A stretch of 64,000 nucleotides of DNA from Pseudo-nitzschia pungens (taxonomy: Eukaryota > Bacillariophyta > Bacillariophyceae > Bacillariales > Bacillariaceae), in assembly GCA_037355855.1 (NCBI GenBank), contig CM074763.1, forward strand, positions 4,650,001-4,714,000, given 5' to 3'. This document shows, in pieces, positions 35,892 through 48,728 of the stretch. The notes below the pieces were generated by a model. The model was not told the DNA's origin and did no database searches. It saw only the letters and a program-made list of their open reading frames with translations. The position numbers and the translations under genes were made by a program. How positions within the stretch are numbered: position 1 is the stretch's first letter; the number at the start of each line of letters is the position of its first letter.

Positions 35892-36617
35892 CGGAACGGC
35901 GCGCTGGTACTGTATGGAATGGAAGGAATCGGAGTGGAACGGAAAGAGTCAATAAGGGCCTGTCCCAGATAAAGAGTCGGACGGTTCGCTCGCCTTCGTT
36001 CTAACCGAATCCGCCTTCGAACAGAACACACAGAATGGATCGGATTGGAAGCCAGGGGTGCGAAGAGGCCGATCTATCTGTCTGTCTCTCCGTCTCTGTC
36101 GGTGGATCTCTCCGTGTTCTGCGTAGTTATCCCGACACAAATCGACCGAATGGCAGCGTCGATGATTCGTCTATCGGGCTGTTCTTCTTGTATCGCAGAA
36201 GGTTGTAGTGATCTCGTTGTTGCCGGTTCAAATCCGAGGAAAGGGCAACGAAAGAGGGAGGAGTTGTGACACTGTGACTTTGTACGAAGTACGATCGACA
36301 GTATCAGTAGTAGTACGGTAGTAGTCGTACGGATCCGTACTGGTTCTGGTTTGTCGGTTCGTCGATTTGTTTTGTCGTCTCGCAAACGACCTTTTCCATG
36401 GGAGAAACTAATGACCTTTTGCGCTTCTCGCGGAGACGAGAGAGATCTTCTGCACCTTTTTTCCGCCCGCTTTCCGTTGCGGGAATATAACCTTATCTCT
36501 AATATCTAACAGTGAGTAGGCGTACCGGTACGACACCAAAAATAAGGATTTTTTCCCCCTTGGTTGAGTTGTCTCATGCATCGCATCGACCAGAACGCCA
36601 AACGAAACTCCGTACGG

Positions 36618-36627
36618 TAAGATTACT
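36618..36627. promoter_or_regulatory. GTAAGATTAC motif upstream of Sec7 gene
   Basis: Exact copy, 727 bp upstream of the Sec7-protein ATG. Confidence 0.35.
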
Positions 36628-38217
36628 ACCGGTACGGCCAATCATGGTGTTGATCCTCAAGAAGATGAGCTTTTTAAAACTGTAGTAAAATATTCTTCGT
36701 TGTTTTTGTGTTACGAAGTGTACAATAATTTTCAAGGTTACATCAGTCTGTTGTCCCAGGAACAGTGCAGCAGTTCTTGATGATAGCATTGCTCGTTTAG
36801 AACAATATTCTTGCAACAAAACTGGTGTGGTGGTACTACTACTAGTAGTAGTAATACTAACATGAACAGCGGCAGCAACACCAACAGCAGCACATAGACG
36901 AGCGCTGCTGGCAAATAGTGAGTCTGCATCATAATGTAGAATTACTATTACTTGTAGTACTAGTACTGTTCGCGTTCTATCACATGCAGTCAGATACTGC
37001 ATGTCTAGTACTTCCCCAGATGTACATGAGATCGATCGAATTGGAGGAGGGTATGATGTGTGTTCCTCATTTCAAAGCAGAATGATAGAAAGACGAGTTG
37101 TTTTTGAACTGACGGATTGTACTTCACCCAACATGGAAAGAAAAGAGAGTTAACGCTTTCAAACGTTATCTTACAGTAATATCCGTTGGTTGGTTTTTGA
37201 GTAACGACACATTCTAAACGCGTCTATTTTTGAAAGACCCGCAAAATTTTTAGGGTACTGGTCGTACGAGTACGTAAGGTTAACTTACCTGTAGACGTTT
37301 GATGATACAAGTCCTACATTAGAACACATGGAGACATAAGTCATCCCTTGCGTTTGATCCATCAACCAAAAATGAGTTACTGTAGGACCAATAAGCACAC
37401 CAGACCCAACAATCTGGATGCTCCTCTACCGTACTAAAGCACTAGTTTGTCTGATCATCTCGGTTTTGGAGAGAAAAATCAGAAGCAGTTACAACGCAAT
37501 ATTTATTTCACTACTCATTCCACGGTATTGTAGAATATATTCATTCCAACCTATCACTGTCACCGGGATAAGACAGAGTGCAAGGCAGAATATGCACTCC
37601 GTATTTTTGGATTGTGTTTTTCGATTAGAACAACTATTCATTAGTACTGAGTGAAAATTCGTGAAAGAGTACGACGGAAAAAGTCGTACCGTACCCCGAA
37701 AAAGACGAGAACAATTACAATTCTTGAACATACGATTTGTTGATGGTTGCGTTACATCATGACCGGATGCGGAAATCACAATTCAATGCGTCGTAGCTCT
37801 TTGTCAGTTTTCATTCAATCACGCCGATTGCATCTTCTTTTTGTAATGCTCGAATTTTTCTTCTCATACATCGTTGTATCGCAATCGAGCAGTGACTTGC
37901 TACTGCGCTTGAAATATATCGCAAAAGCGCGCCGACTAGGACAAACGTAATAGCTCGAATCGTATTCGATCGAGATTGCCGAGACAAACCCTGAACTACG
38001 ATCAGATACTACCTAAATATCGAAAAACAATCGATCCATTGATTGAAGCATAGATCGAAATCGCAGGAGCTCTTGTATCTCGAATGCTGTGTATCGCCCG
38101 AACACATGTGGCCCACTACTCACGACAAAGCTGTCACAACTGTGGTCTAGTTGCCACGAAACCGTTGATCAGACCCCCCGCCTCACTTCGTTTGTTTCGT
38201 TTGGTCTGAAAGTGGAA

Positions 38218-38227
38218 GTAAGGTTAC
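38218..38227. promoter_or_regulatory. GTAAGGTTAC motif upstream of coiled-coil gene
   Basis: Exact copy, 0.93 kb upstream of the start at 39161. Confidence 0.35.
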
Positions 38228-39160
38228 GTACCATATCCTCGTTGAGGCGTTGCATTGGACTTCAAGAAAATTGACTGCTGTGTGTATTTCCCGGTTTTTG
38301 GCAAGGAACCCATACAATCTTCCAATCAACTATTATGTGACGATTTCATTCGCCAAAACCCTAAACCGCAATTATCGGTCACCCACGTCTGGAACTCAGG
38401 GATGCAAAACCCCATCGAATACGTACGTGCGCAATAGTACGTAATTTTTGTGCCTCATTTTCGTAACCTTAATTGTTCTTTGTAGTAGTAATTCATCATA
38501 CAGTAATAGGCGCGCAACTTTTACCTACAATCGGACTGCCCGCGGGCTTGGAACGGAGGGTTCTCGCCTAAGTAATCGAGTCGTTGTGTGTTTAAAACAG
38601 TCATTTTGCGCGCCATCATGTCAATGATATGTGTAATTTTTGAGATTCATTCGTGTTAGTACAAAATTCCGATGTCGAAGTTTACGGGAGCCCTACGGTC
38701 GAGAGAACCGATCTGATCGAACCCCCAATGAATCCTGTAAACGAAAGGAATGACAAGAGAAGCGTCAATATTCGGCCACACCGAAGAAAAGTTGCAGCAA
38801 CGGAAAAGATAAATTTGATTCCTTTTTTTTGTTTTTATTAGTTGCATCATCTAGAGGTAAGGCAAGCACAACAGATGTCCATTCGCATGGTTCGTTGATT
38901 AATCCTACTTGTTACTGCCTAAGTGTCGCTGTCAAGAGTAACAGTTGCCGAACAGAACTGTGGAATATCCACCAACGACTATTCCAAACGGCAAAGAGAA
39001 CAAATACTTCCTGATTCCATTGGTAGCCGATTTCCATTCGCAAAGCTGCTTCCCAATTAGTGCAACGTCTGGACGAAATCGAATACGGCGCGGAATAGAA
39101 CGTTAAAAAGCGCGAGGAGACGATTCGATAGACGCACAGGGAAGGAGTACCTTCGGAATC

Positions 39161-41299
39161 ATGAGACGATCGCGGAAGAAGCAAAACGCAGCGGCCAGAG
39201 AAGAACAACGGCCTCCGACGGTGGAGGCACCGGTGAAGAGACAACAACCTCCGGCCGAAGTCTTGCAACAACAACGGAAAAAACACCACGATGAGGTCAC
39301 TAGTTTGACGACGAAAAACTATCGTTTAGCGAAAGAATTGGTATGTTAGTTGTTATCTTTTGGAACAGATTGAAATGAACCCAATGCAAGGAAAAGCAAA
39401 TTATCGCTTCACTTGGGCATTTTGTTTGGATAGACTCCCTAGAAACTCTATCAGAGTACATGATTTTGAGAAGTGATGCTCCTCATGCAAAAACGCTTTC
39501 CTACCCCTTCTTTTTTTAATCCAAACGAATCGGATATACAGGCAGAGCTTCGTCTGAAACATCGAGATGAATGCAAAAACGTTACGAGACTCACGATGGA
39601 AAATGTAAGGCAAAATGGGAAAAGGGCTTCAGTACTAGCGCCAAACAGTCCACCATCATCTCTCATACTTGTTTTTCCCTGTTTCTGAATTCAGATGAAT
39701 CTTGCGTCTAGGTGTAGGGAGGCGATTAGTCACGTTGCCATGCTCAAGAAGGAGCTTGCAATGCAACAAAAAAGAACGTCACAAGCCTTGGCTGCCCAAC
39801 GCGAACAAACCAAACGAATGGCCGACAGTCTAACGAACAGTTTCATTAGCTTTAGTTCTCCTGATTCCTTGGATAGATTGTCAGAGAATAGCAGCAGCAT
39901 CAGCCACAAGGGTCGTCGCGTCAGTGACGACGAAGACGACATCGTCATGAGACTGGTATCAAATACACCCTCACCCGATCGAATTCTTCTCCGCCGCAAA
40001 TCCGAAAGCGGTCTCGAAAAGGAGAAGGATGGGAAAAGCAAACCGTATTCTAAGCCCATTGTGAAGTCAGCGACAGCGAGGCCGTCAAGTCCAAATTCCG
40101 AAATCAGAGATTCGCCGGCCACAACAGCTTCCAACAGTCCATTGAGTAATCTAGACGAGGATGATACGGTACACGATAGTATTGCATTAACTTCTCCCAC
40201 ACCGAGCGAAAGTCCGGAGAAAAAAGGGGGGGACGAAACGAAACAAAATCATCCTTCCGTGTTCTCGACACCGAAAAAGAGTGACCGTTTGGGATCGTCT
40301 TCACTCCGAGATGAAGCTGCGGATAGAGATGGACTTTTTCCCTTTTCTGCATCTCCGCAGGGCTTGAACAAATCCAGTCCTAGTCGCGGCAGCAAGTCGT
40401 ACGATGAAGAATTTCCGTCGGACACCATTGAGGAGCCCGATAGTGTTGGCGATGGAAAGTACACTACGTCCCAACGAAAGTTTAATCTCATGAACAGCAT
40501 CGACGCATTCGAGCAATCCTTTTCGACCGATTTTCCTGACTCTTTTGCTCCAAAAGAAAGCAGCGAAAGCGTGCATTCGTCAGGATCTGGGCAAAGGATC
40601 TACAATCCATTCGTGGCAACACCCGAGAAGCGAGTGGGAGTCGAACATTCGTACATCTACAGCACACCGGAAGAAGAAAAAAAGACTCCCGAACCAACGG
40701 AACCATTCGATATGGAATACCATACACCTCCTAAAGCTTCGAAAAATCCAACAGTTAATGGCGCTGATAACACTAGCACCGACGAGCATCTTCCGAAGAG
40801 GCCGGAAAAGATTACTCCCTCCTCGGCACGTGCACGATACGAAAAAGCTCTAGGAAACCGAATGGAATCCGATTCCGGCTCCAGTAACAGCTCAGCGAAG
40901 AGCTCATCGTCCGATAGCACCAACGGTGCGACCGCCCTATTTCGACGGATACAGCAGAAGAAACGTTTGGACATAAACGCCGACGAAAGCTCTTCCCCAA
41001 CCCAGGAACCGAGAAAATCCATTTTAGACATTGTTGATACTTTCGAACAGAAATCCAGCGAGAAGAGCGACGGTGGACAGGAGAAGAAATCATCTGCAGC
41101 ATCTCGCTTTCAAGGACCCATACGAAGCCTGCGTCGTCGGAGTGTAAAGCAACCCGTTTCCTACGCGGAACCAGCGCTGAATACGAAGCTTCGACAGGGG
41201 GACAAGTTTTTCCCCAAAACTGATCCCACCATAACCCACGATGGTGACGAAAACAGATCGATGAACGGCTACTCATCCGCAGCAGTTGTTTCTCCCTGA
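39161..41299 (+). CDS. Coiled-coil protein with Ser-rich tail (three exons)
   Basis: Spliced gene. Exon 1 is 39161-39340, exon 2 is 39542-39604 and exon 3 is 39695-41299. Introns of 201 and 90 bp have GTATGT...ACAG and GTAAGG...TCAG ends, both phase 0, and the joined protein is 615 residues. Residues about 38-130 run as one uninterrupted heptad-like coiled coil across both junctions (TTKNYRLAKEL, AELRLKHRDECKN, MNLASRCREAISH, MLKKELAMQQKR), which supports the splicing. The rest is Ser/Pro/acidic, with many SP/TP sites and repeated RKS or PRKS patches, likely disordered and phosphorylated. The C-terminus is basic (RSLRRRSVKQP). I do not recognise a family with known function, though the coiled-coil block looks like a conserved diatom type. 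No signal peptide or membrane segment was seen. Confidence 0.82.
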
Positions 41300-41881
41300 G
41301 TCTTCCACTCGAGCAGAGTTTTTTTTTGGGAATCGATCGAATGATGGGAGAGATGTCATTGTCTTTTTATTAAATGGCGCTAACGACGCAAGCAACCCTG
41401 CAAGCAAAAGCATTCGTCACAACTAAGTGATTGTAAAATTTCATACTAATAAGAACCATACTGTAATCTCAGAATTTGTATTGTTTTCTATGTCTGATTT
41501 CTGCACTCTACTTCGTTTCAATCAAAAGCGTTCGAAAGAAAATATTGTTACTTGCTTTTTTGCCTTCATTTTCGTAGAACGAGGCGCCAGGGAAATCGAC
41601 TTGTTTGATCATCGTTTGTACCTCAGGACTGAAAATAGGGATCCATACTCAGTTTTTTCACTGATTCATCTACAGACCTTTCGACGGATTCCCCATCGAA
41701 CTCGATCGTAGACGTTGCTACTGGAAGTAGTGCACGAATGACAGCAACCAGCATTAGCATTTGTTATGCAAAGCCCAGACCAGGCAGAAAACGTTTGCTG
41801 TGATATCTTGTATCATAGTTACTATAATATTATAATATCTAATTCGAACTCGTTCATCTAAAAAACTGTTAGCAACTACGC
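41300..41881. other. Gene-free convergent spacer
   Basis: It lies between the stops of the coiled-coil gene and the FMN split-barrel gene. It is AT-rich with no recognisable structure or supported frame. Confidence 0.5.
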
Positions 41882-43177
41882 TTACTCTAGACTATCCTCG
41901 GCGATCTTCATGATTGGGACCGTCGATCCTGGTTGTTCCGCATCACCCCAGTCCAAGCCTTGGCCCTTTTCCCAGGCCTCTTGGAAGACCTTGAGGATCT
42001 CGGACTTGGCATCCTCCACGGAAATGACGGGGATGCGGAACCCGATTCGGTATTCGTCCGTCTTGAGCTTGTTGCGTCGCGTTTCGTGTTGTCGGGTCAC
42101 ACGAACGTCCATTCCCAGTCGGTCCACGTTGGTCACTCGGACGGTCTCCAGCTTTTCTGCCTCCAGCAAGTGGACAGCCATGCACTCGAGATCGCCCTTG
42201 AACTCGCGGTTGAGCTTCTTGACGATTCCGTTCGCTTCCTTCGATAAAATATCGGGGGTGGCCTCTTTGTAGTCTTCCGGATCGACCCACTTCGCCATGA
42301 CACCGAATCCACCCACGAAATATATCTTCTCGGGAATTAATCGGTAAAAGGCGAATTTGGGCGAGTCCATGACCTGATCGGCGTACACGTGGGTCAGGGA
42401 ATACCGCATTCGGATGGCGTCCATGTCCTCGGCGTTGCGGGCTATCTTTTCGACCCGACACGTGAAGGAACAACGCGAGACGTCCTGGCTTTGTTCCGCC
42501 GTTTCGCTGGCAAGCTGGGTAAATAACGTGACCAGGTTCGAGCCTCCCTCGCCGTCGTTGGCGATGGCGTTTTGCTCAATGTTCATGGTGTGCATGGACA
42601 TTTCGTTCATCAACAAGACGGGATTGCCCTCGTCGTCCAATACGTAATCGACAAAGGATCCGAAGGGGGCACCCTGGATACCGTCGTGCCCGGAAACCGT
42701 ACAGAGAGTTCCCGACGTGCAGACACTGGCAACCGTTCGAGCCTTTTCGTTGACATTCAATCGCAGTTCCCAAAGATATTCCGACGCTTCCGATTCTGCC
42801 TCCGTTTGCTCCTGCTTTGCCTCCCCATTGACGGCTACGGCGGTTGCACAACGCGGGATTGGATTGGTTTTTGATGCTCCTGGAGTGATTTACAAAAAAA
42901 ACAAATCGAAAAAGAAATTTGGATGAGATCGACGGACATCGCGACAGGGAGAAGGGGAAAAGGACTCAAAACTCCCTCGGACTCCACAAAGTCTTTCCGA
43001 TACGGCGGCCGGCAAACTGGTCCCGGTTGGCTTACCATCGAATATTTTCAGAGGCTGATTCGACGTGACCGTTGGCACGAACGATTGAACCTGTGCGAAA
43101 GCTCCGCATGCCACCAATATCGTCAACACGTCCATTGATCGTCGTCGACGATTATTGCAATTACTAGTACGAGCCAT
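41882..43177 (-). CDS. Plastid-targeted FMN-binding split-barrel (PNPOx-like/DUF2470) protein
   Basis: Two-exon gene: 43177-43036 and 42879-41882. The 156-bp intron starts GTAAGCC and ends TCCAG, and the joined protein is 379 residues in frame. A signal peptide (TILVACGAFAQVQS) is followed by SFVP, an ASAF-like junction with Phe at +1 or +2, so plastid import through the ER is predicted. The middle (about 95-270) resembles the split-barrel pyridoxamine-phosphate-oxidase fold: a beta motif GTLCTVS, APFGSFVDYVLDDEGNPVLL and later FAFYRLIPEKIYFVGGFG. The C-terminal part has a HugZ/DUF2470-like helix pattern (ANGIVKKLNREFKGD). Plant relatives include a plastid glutamyl-tRNA reductase-binding protein and heme-handling HugZ-like proteins. 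Either role in tetrapyrrole metabolism is possible, and which one is not decided by sequence. Confidence 0.82.
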
Positions 43178-43952
43178 GATTTATTTCTGTGGATTTTGTA
43201 TCTAACACCGTTCGTTGAAATCTCTTCCGGATGTTGTTACCGTTCTATCCAAAACTCGGAATCCGTCTTTCCCTGGTTTGTATCGCAGCACACAAGCTCA
43301 AATAGAATAGGGTTGGCAATAGAATCCTAGAATCCTATTGGTGTCGTTCGGTGCCTTCGTATCGAAAGAGAATGATCCTACCGGTGCTATTGCGAAGCAG
43401 AATTCAGCTAGATTTGCAGCGTCTGTCGTCATCTATCTAGATTGGAGTCTTCCATTTTGGAGTTCAACTTGGTTAAATCATCTCACCGGGTTACACGTTT
43501 CGTAGGAAAAACGGCGCGCGAGAAGAATGGTTGACTCAATCGACTCATGATCGACTTTTGGACTAGGACGCTCAGAGTTCTGGGCTAACGGATGACGAAC
43601 GAACGCTTGAAATCCGCGAAGGGAGGACGTGCCAATGAATGAAAAAAGCCTGAAAGGAACACAAAGGATTTTTTTGTTGTTGTTGATGGCTCCTTTGTAC
43701 TGGTACTTTAGGCTTCAGGCATCGAATTCTGTTCTGCTCTGTCCACGGCGATATGATGTTTGACGAACCGTATCATAATGTTACCGCATGCATGCATGCC
43801 GACCGCAACGATGGCTTTGCGTACCTCTTCCCATCACTAACAAAAGCAAGCATCTTCTCGCCACTCGGTGTATCATAGCCCGACACCACGAGACGTCCAT
43901 CCCACGTGTCATTCGAGATTTCTCCACACAACAAAATTGGCATTCGAATACG
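43178..43952. other. Divergent promoter region between two plastid-protein genes
   Basis: About 0.78 kb separates the FMN split-barrel gene (-) and the RecB-like nuclease gene (+). No GTAAGRTTAC copy was seen here. An in-frame ATG at 43788 would add 55 residues to the nuclease but would hide its signal peptide. Confidence 0.5.
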
Positions 43953-45207
43953 ATGATCGTTCGTCGGAACTGCATTCTTGCGATGATGATCTTGTCGCAC
44001 ACCCGGTTTGGCTCTGCGACAGCGTTTGTCACACAGACAAGGGGTGCACCGGGACTGGTTTCTAGGAGGGGCGGCAGGATGGTCACTGGGGGATATTCGA
44101 GCAGTCGGAAACGCTACTCTTTTTCGACGTTTCGGCTCGGAGCCGCAACGTCCGATACAAGCACGGAACAAAAAGACCTGCTGCACCCCGACGATTTTGG
44201 ACCGATCCCGCATCCCAAGCATCTGTCTCCGTCGTCGGCCATGGCGTTCAAGGAATGTCCCCAGTCCTTTCTGTTCCAATACCTGTACAAAATAAAACAG
44301 CCCACCAACAAGATCCTGGCCAAGGGAACCATGTGCCACAGCGCGCTCGAGCACGTCTTCGACCTGGATCCCAGCGATCGAACCCTGGAAAACCTACAGA
44401 ACCTGCTGCGGGTCGAGTGGGCGGAGAACCGGCTGGAGGAGGAATACCGGTTCTTGTTCGAAGAAGAGGCCGACACCGAAAGCGCGGGCATTCGCCGGGA
44501 CATTGAGGCGGAAAAGGAATGGGGACAATCCGCGCTGCGGCTGCTGGAGAACTACTACCGGAAGCGAGGATCCGAGGACGATCCAGCGGCCCAATCCGCA
44601 CAAGCGAGAGGTGTGGGTCGGTGCCGATCTGGCGGTCGATTCGACGCTGGGAGTGACATCCGCTTCGGAATCGAAACCATCGGCAGCGGCGGCCCCCGAA
44701 ACCTTCAAGGTCCGGGGGATTATCGACCGGCTCGACATCGTGAAGGAATCGCCGCGATCCGTCGCGTTGAAGGTGATCGACTACAAAACGGGCAAGGCCC
44801 CCCACCTCAAGTATTCCCCCGCCATGAACCAAAAGATATTCCAGGAAAAATTCTACCAGCTCAAGATCTATGCACTCCTGATGCGGGAAAAGACACACGC
44901 CTCGGCCAACGACAAGGATAGCATGGACCTGCGGTACCTCAAGCTGCACTTTCTCGATTCCGTCGAGGGGTCCGCCAAGCCGTGGGAGATGGACCTGGGG
45001 GCCACCCAGGAGATCCGCGACCAAGAACTGCAGAGGGTGCACGAGGACCTGTCCCAGATCTGGAGGGCCATTGGCGCTCTGGTCGAAACACAGGATCCGA
45101 AGGCCTTTGTGCACTGCGATCGGTCGTTTTGTTTTTGCCACGTGTGCCGAGATCGATTCGTTCCCGGCACGGTATGGGAGCGTCCCGTGCCGCAAATTCG
45201 TGCATGA
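43953..45207 (+). CDS. Plastid-targeted RecB-like PD-(D/E)XK nuclease, with +1 frame change
   Basis: The start at 43953 gives a signal peptide with the junction SATAFVTQ, predicting plastid targeting. The protein is then RecB/Cas4-like: SPSSAMAFKECPQSF with KGTMCHSALEHVF, the core GIIDRLDIV and VIDYKTGK (catalytic Asp and Lys), and the downstream QLKIYALLM Q-x3-Y box. A C-terminal Cys cluster CFCHVC could bind Fe-S or zinc. Nucleases of this class act on DNA ends, and a role in plastid DNA repair is an inference. The reading frame moves by +1 near 44555-44575. Residues up to YYRK read in one frame, and EDPRTIQRPNP onward in the next, with no room for an intron. One extra base, a sequence error or real damage could explain it. 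Termination is at 45207. Confidence 0.72.
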
Positions 45208-45681
45208 ACGGACAGCAAGGCAACGCGTTCGACGATTTTGAGGATGTAAGCCACCCGGCGCGGGACGAGCAGGAACGGTTACAGCTGTACAAAGCGCGGA
45301 ATATGTCCGTTTCTGGTTAACACAAGATGTATTCCGAGAAAACCTGAATCATGCTTTAGGAGAGATTGCAATTAGATTTTAACATCTGTTATTTTTTATT
45401 TGTTTTGCAACACCAAATCAATTTGATTCGATTGCGCTAGAGTTTATACATAATATGAATGAGATACCTGACAAATTTAGCATGTAGTCGGTCTCTATGG
45501 ATCCTCCGACTTTGCAATGAATGATCGATTTTTCATCGGCTTAAAACGTCGTGTCCTATGGGGGTTTGGGGCAAAATTCAAAATGAACAGCGGAATGGTC
45601 GTCGCTTTCAAAAACTTCCTCTTTTGTCTGAACTTCGTATTCCGATATGGTTCGAGATTTTGTTCGAGCGCTTCCTCGATA
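45208..45681. other. Gene-free spacer
   Basis: 3' flank of the nuclease gene and of the orphan gene that reads toward it. No motif or supported frame was seen. Confidence 0.45.
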
Positions 45682-47135
45682 TTAGAATGCTATTGATTGC
45701 ATCTCTGCAGCGCTTGAGGGTAGCGAGGATGAGCACGCAAGGCCAACGTTGCCAGTTGAGTGGTGCAAGTCCACTATTGATTTGGAATCGGATGGAAACA
45801 AAATCTCTGAGATTTCCGGCAAGCAATCGTAGGAAACGCGTCGATGCCTACCCGACTTTCTCATCCCACTGTATCCAGTATGCATCAAAGTCGTTTTCGG
45901 AGCTGGATCACATGTGTTCAATGGGGTCGAAAAATTCTTGTTACCTGCAGCAGCACGATAGCTATCGTCGTATTCGTCGCTTGTTGGAAGCGGCGTTATC
46001 GATCGAACACAATGTCGTTCCAATGTACAACGCCAGTTCGTCGATCTCGTCTGCACCGACATCAACGCAGTTGTCACTACCGTGTGTTGAAACATCGCGC
46101 TCTTCGCCCTGGTAATAACTGTTCGTCGAGAAGCAATCGTCTTGATCGCGGTGCTCCTCTGCAAACCAATCGTACGAGTTTTCCTGTACACGGTGGATGT
46201 CACCCACGTCCGTGGGTGATACAAGTCGAAACCCAATCGCAATCTTCTCGCACTTGGTATTCCCGTCTAACGGAAAGGGCGACAACGCGTTTTCCGACGG
46301 ATCGCTTCGGCAATAAATCATAGACGGAACCGGGGACGGAATGCCCGGAGCCTCGTTGTTGACTCCGTCGCTCAGTGGTGCGGTCGACGTTGGCCGATCA
46401 TTTGCCGACGAGAAGCTTTCCTCGGAACGAGTGTTGGAATCGCTCTCGCATCTGCTTTCGCTCTCGCTCTCACTTTCGCTGTTGTCTCTGGGCAACGCCA
46501 TAGCTATGGGCAGAACGAGTGCCTTGATTTCGGGAGACGAGCTCGCAATGATGGCCATCTCCGTGTTGATGCTTCTCCGACTCGAAGCGCGGCGATGGCG
46601 CCGAACCATTGGACTCTGAAAGGGCGTGTGATATTGTGCGGAGGAGATCGCGTGGCATGGTGGCAATCCAGATTCCCGACTGACGTTTGTCTCGTCGGAC
46701 GACACCAAACTCAGTAAACTTCGGAGTGATGCACCGCAGTCAATGCCCAGCAGGCTGCCGTTGCTGTCCAGAGAGATCGACTCCATCTTGTTGCAATTCT
46801 TATTGAATATATGACGAAGAGACGAGGTTGTTGCATGGAGTTTAATATTTCGATGGATGAGAGCAAAGTTTTGTTTTTGCCGGGCATGATGTGGAGAGAG
46901 CGCAAGTTTCGTTTTTACCATCGCATTCCTCTCCAGTATCGAATTGTTGTGAAAATTTGTATCGGTCCCTTTCGCGTGTGAAAAATTCGTTACAGAATGG
47001 AAGTGTGATTCCAACGGGCGGAATTCAAACGATGCAACTCCGACCAATCCAGATAACAAGACCAAATTGAGTACACTAATTAGGGATGGGGATGACAGCA
47101 GTCGACAAATCAAATACGGAGTATAGTCGTACCAT
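45682..47135 (-). CDS. Orphan secreted or plastid-targeted protein, frame-broken
   Basis: The main open frame (about 47113-45962) has no ATG. It begins with a strong hydrophobic signal (SVLNLVLLSGLVGVASFEF) that needs a start. An ATG at 47135 (MVRLYSV) leads into it if one base is skipped near 47114. At the 3' end the frame stops at 45962. A +1 shift near AACAAGCGACGAA continues it (EYDDSYRAAAGNKNF) to a stop at 45682; this second shift is weakly supported. The mature part is Ser/Arg/Glu-rich with an SESESESES run and no known domain. VASF may be an ASAF-like plastid junction. An undetected intron is an alternative. Function unknown. Confidence 0.35.
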
Positions 47136-47488
47136 TAATATCCTATTAGTATAGGTTAAAGTAAAACACACAAACAAGAATGAATGAATAAGGTTACGGT
47201 AAGGTTTATCTCAATTTCTCATCAAAAGCAACCATCGCTCGAAAAGTTCCCCCCTTCCTCTTTCGGCTTCGAAACTCTTGTCGAGAACGACGGAACACAC
47301 GAGAAGACTCGGTCAAGATTTCCTCCTTCCAAAACAAACAAAATACCAGAAGTAATTAGGGTGATCAGTTGTTGGAATTACTTCTTTGTTGTTGTGGGTC
47401 GTATAGTTCCATCGTAGCACAGGTGTCCATCGCAACTATTCCGGCAGTCTGCGAATTTGACATCACCACATAGAAGTAACCGAGCGGG

Positions 47489-48360
47489 ATGCTGGCACTG
47501 AAAAAGAAGCGCGAAGCCGAGAAGAAAAAGGCCGAGGAGGAGGCCAAGGCGGCTGCAGCGGCACCTCCGGCTGTGAGCGCTCCTGCACAAGGCGCCGAGA
47601 GCGGGGGGCAGGTTTCCTTGTTTGGAATTGGTGGTCAAAAGAAGACCAAGAAGGGCGAGCAATCGGGAACAAAAAAGACTCCCGGAGAAATCCGGATCCA
47701 AAAGGGTACGTGTTGTGTTGTGTTGTGTTCTGTTGTATCGTAGAAATGAGTGCGGCACTGGCAAGCACTCTCGACTCATTTCAACAAAGATGGTGCCTCA
47801 CGCTCCTATCGCTGTTGCATTCATTGGGTAATTTTACAATTACTGTATCTCTCGGAATTTGACTTGACTGATTCTGGATCGATTGAATTACAAAAAAATA
47901 AATTCATTTGTTTTTGTCAGATATCGGGGAACTCGACGGAGGAAAAGTTGCGACGGTCACATTTCCGAAACCAAACGATTTGACCAGTTTTCACGTTTCC
48001 ATTACTCCGGATACTGGCTATTGGAAGGGGGCTACGTATAAATTCGTATTCAACGTCCCTCCCCATTATCCCCATTCCCCGCCCAAGGTCGAGTGCAAGA
48101 CGAACATTTACCACCCGAACATTGATTTGCAGGGAAAGGTTTGCCTGAATATTTTGCGAGAGGACTGGAGACCCGTCCTCGACATCAACTCGGTCATTTA
48201 TGGTCTGATTTATCTGTTTTACGAGCCCAATCCGGACGACCCTCTGAACCACGAGGCTGCCGATCTCTTCCGGTCAGACATTCACAGGTTCGAGGCGCTG
48301 GTGAACCGAACACTCCGAGGTGGAGTCCTGGACGGGGTGACCTTCGAACGATTGGTCTAA
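47489..48360 (+). CDS. UBC12: NEDD8-conjugating E2 enzyme UBC12
   Basis: Two exons, 47489-47705 and 47921-48360. The 215-bp phase-1 intron starts GTACGT and ends GTCAG, and the protein is 218 residues. The E2 core shows the PHYPHSPPKV segment, YHPN (136-139) and the catalytic Cys147 in GKVCLNILREDW. The run NILREDWRPVLDINSVIYGL and EPNPDDPLNHEA are hallmarks of UBC12 and not of ubiquitin E2s. The enzyme passes NEDD8 to cullins, activating SCF-type ubiquitin ligases. The N-terminus (1-70) is Lys/Ala-rich and longer than in animals, where this region docks the NEDD8 E1. It includes GEIRIQK just before the core, as in relatives. The ATG at 47489 is first in frame. Confidence 0.93.
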
Positions 48361-48728
48361 AGCTGATACCCGAACAAGCGACAATGTGGAAAGAAGCAAC
48401 CGCAGCAGACGGCGAATCGGGCAATCCGAGATTTTGACCGTCCTGAGACATCCTGTACAAACTAGAACGAAAACGCACAGAATGATAACTAACACACCTT
48501 TTTGTGCGAGATGCCGTTGATCGCCCTCGATGCAATCGTCACTTTTTGTCCCGTCGAAGTTACGAAAACGCACGACGCATCCATCGAAACCTTTGGTGCT
48601 ATAAGAATTATGTTCATCGTTTGATAGCAAGCAAAAAAACGTTCGCCTTTCGTCCTTCTTATCGACAGTATTACAGTTAGTCCAATTTTACAGTATTGCG
48701 ACCGAATTCTGTTGTGCATCAACCGAGA

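Larger units (their letters stand above)
35892..39160. other. 3.3-kb gene-free stretch
   Basis: Upstream regions of the Sec7 gene (-) and the coiled-coil gene (+), which diverge. It holds two exact GTAAGRTTAC motifs (36618, 38218), an ACTACTACTAGTAGTAGTA palindrome (about 36834-36852) and AT-rich DNA. Open frames here are short and show no family features. A Pol III B-box-like string at about 36228 does not fold as a tRNA. Confidence 0.55.

Noticed and set aside
36180..36262. tRNA gene suggested by GGTTCAAATCC at about 36228
   Set aside because: Only three T-stem pairs form and no acceptor stem can be found at the right distance, so it is a chance B-box.
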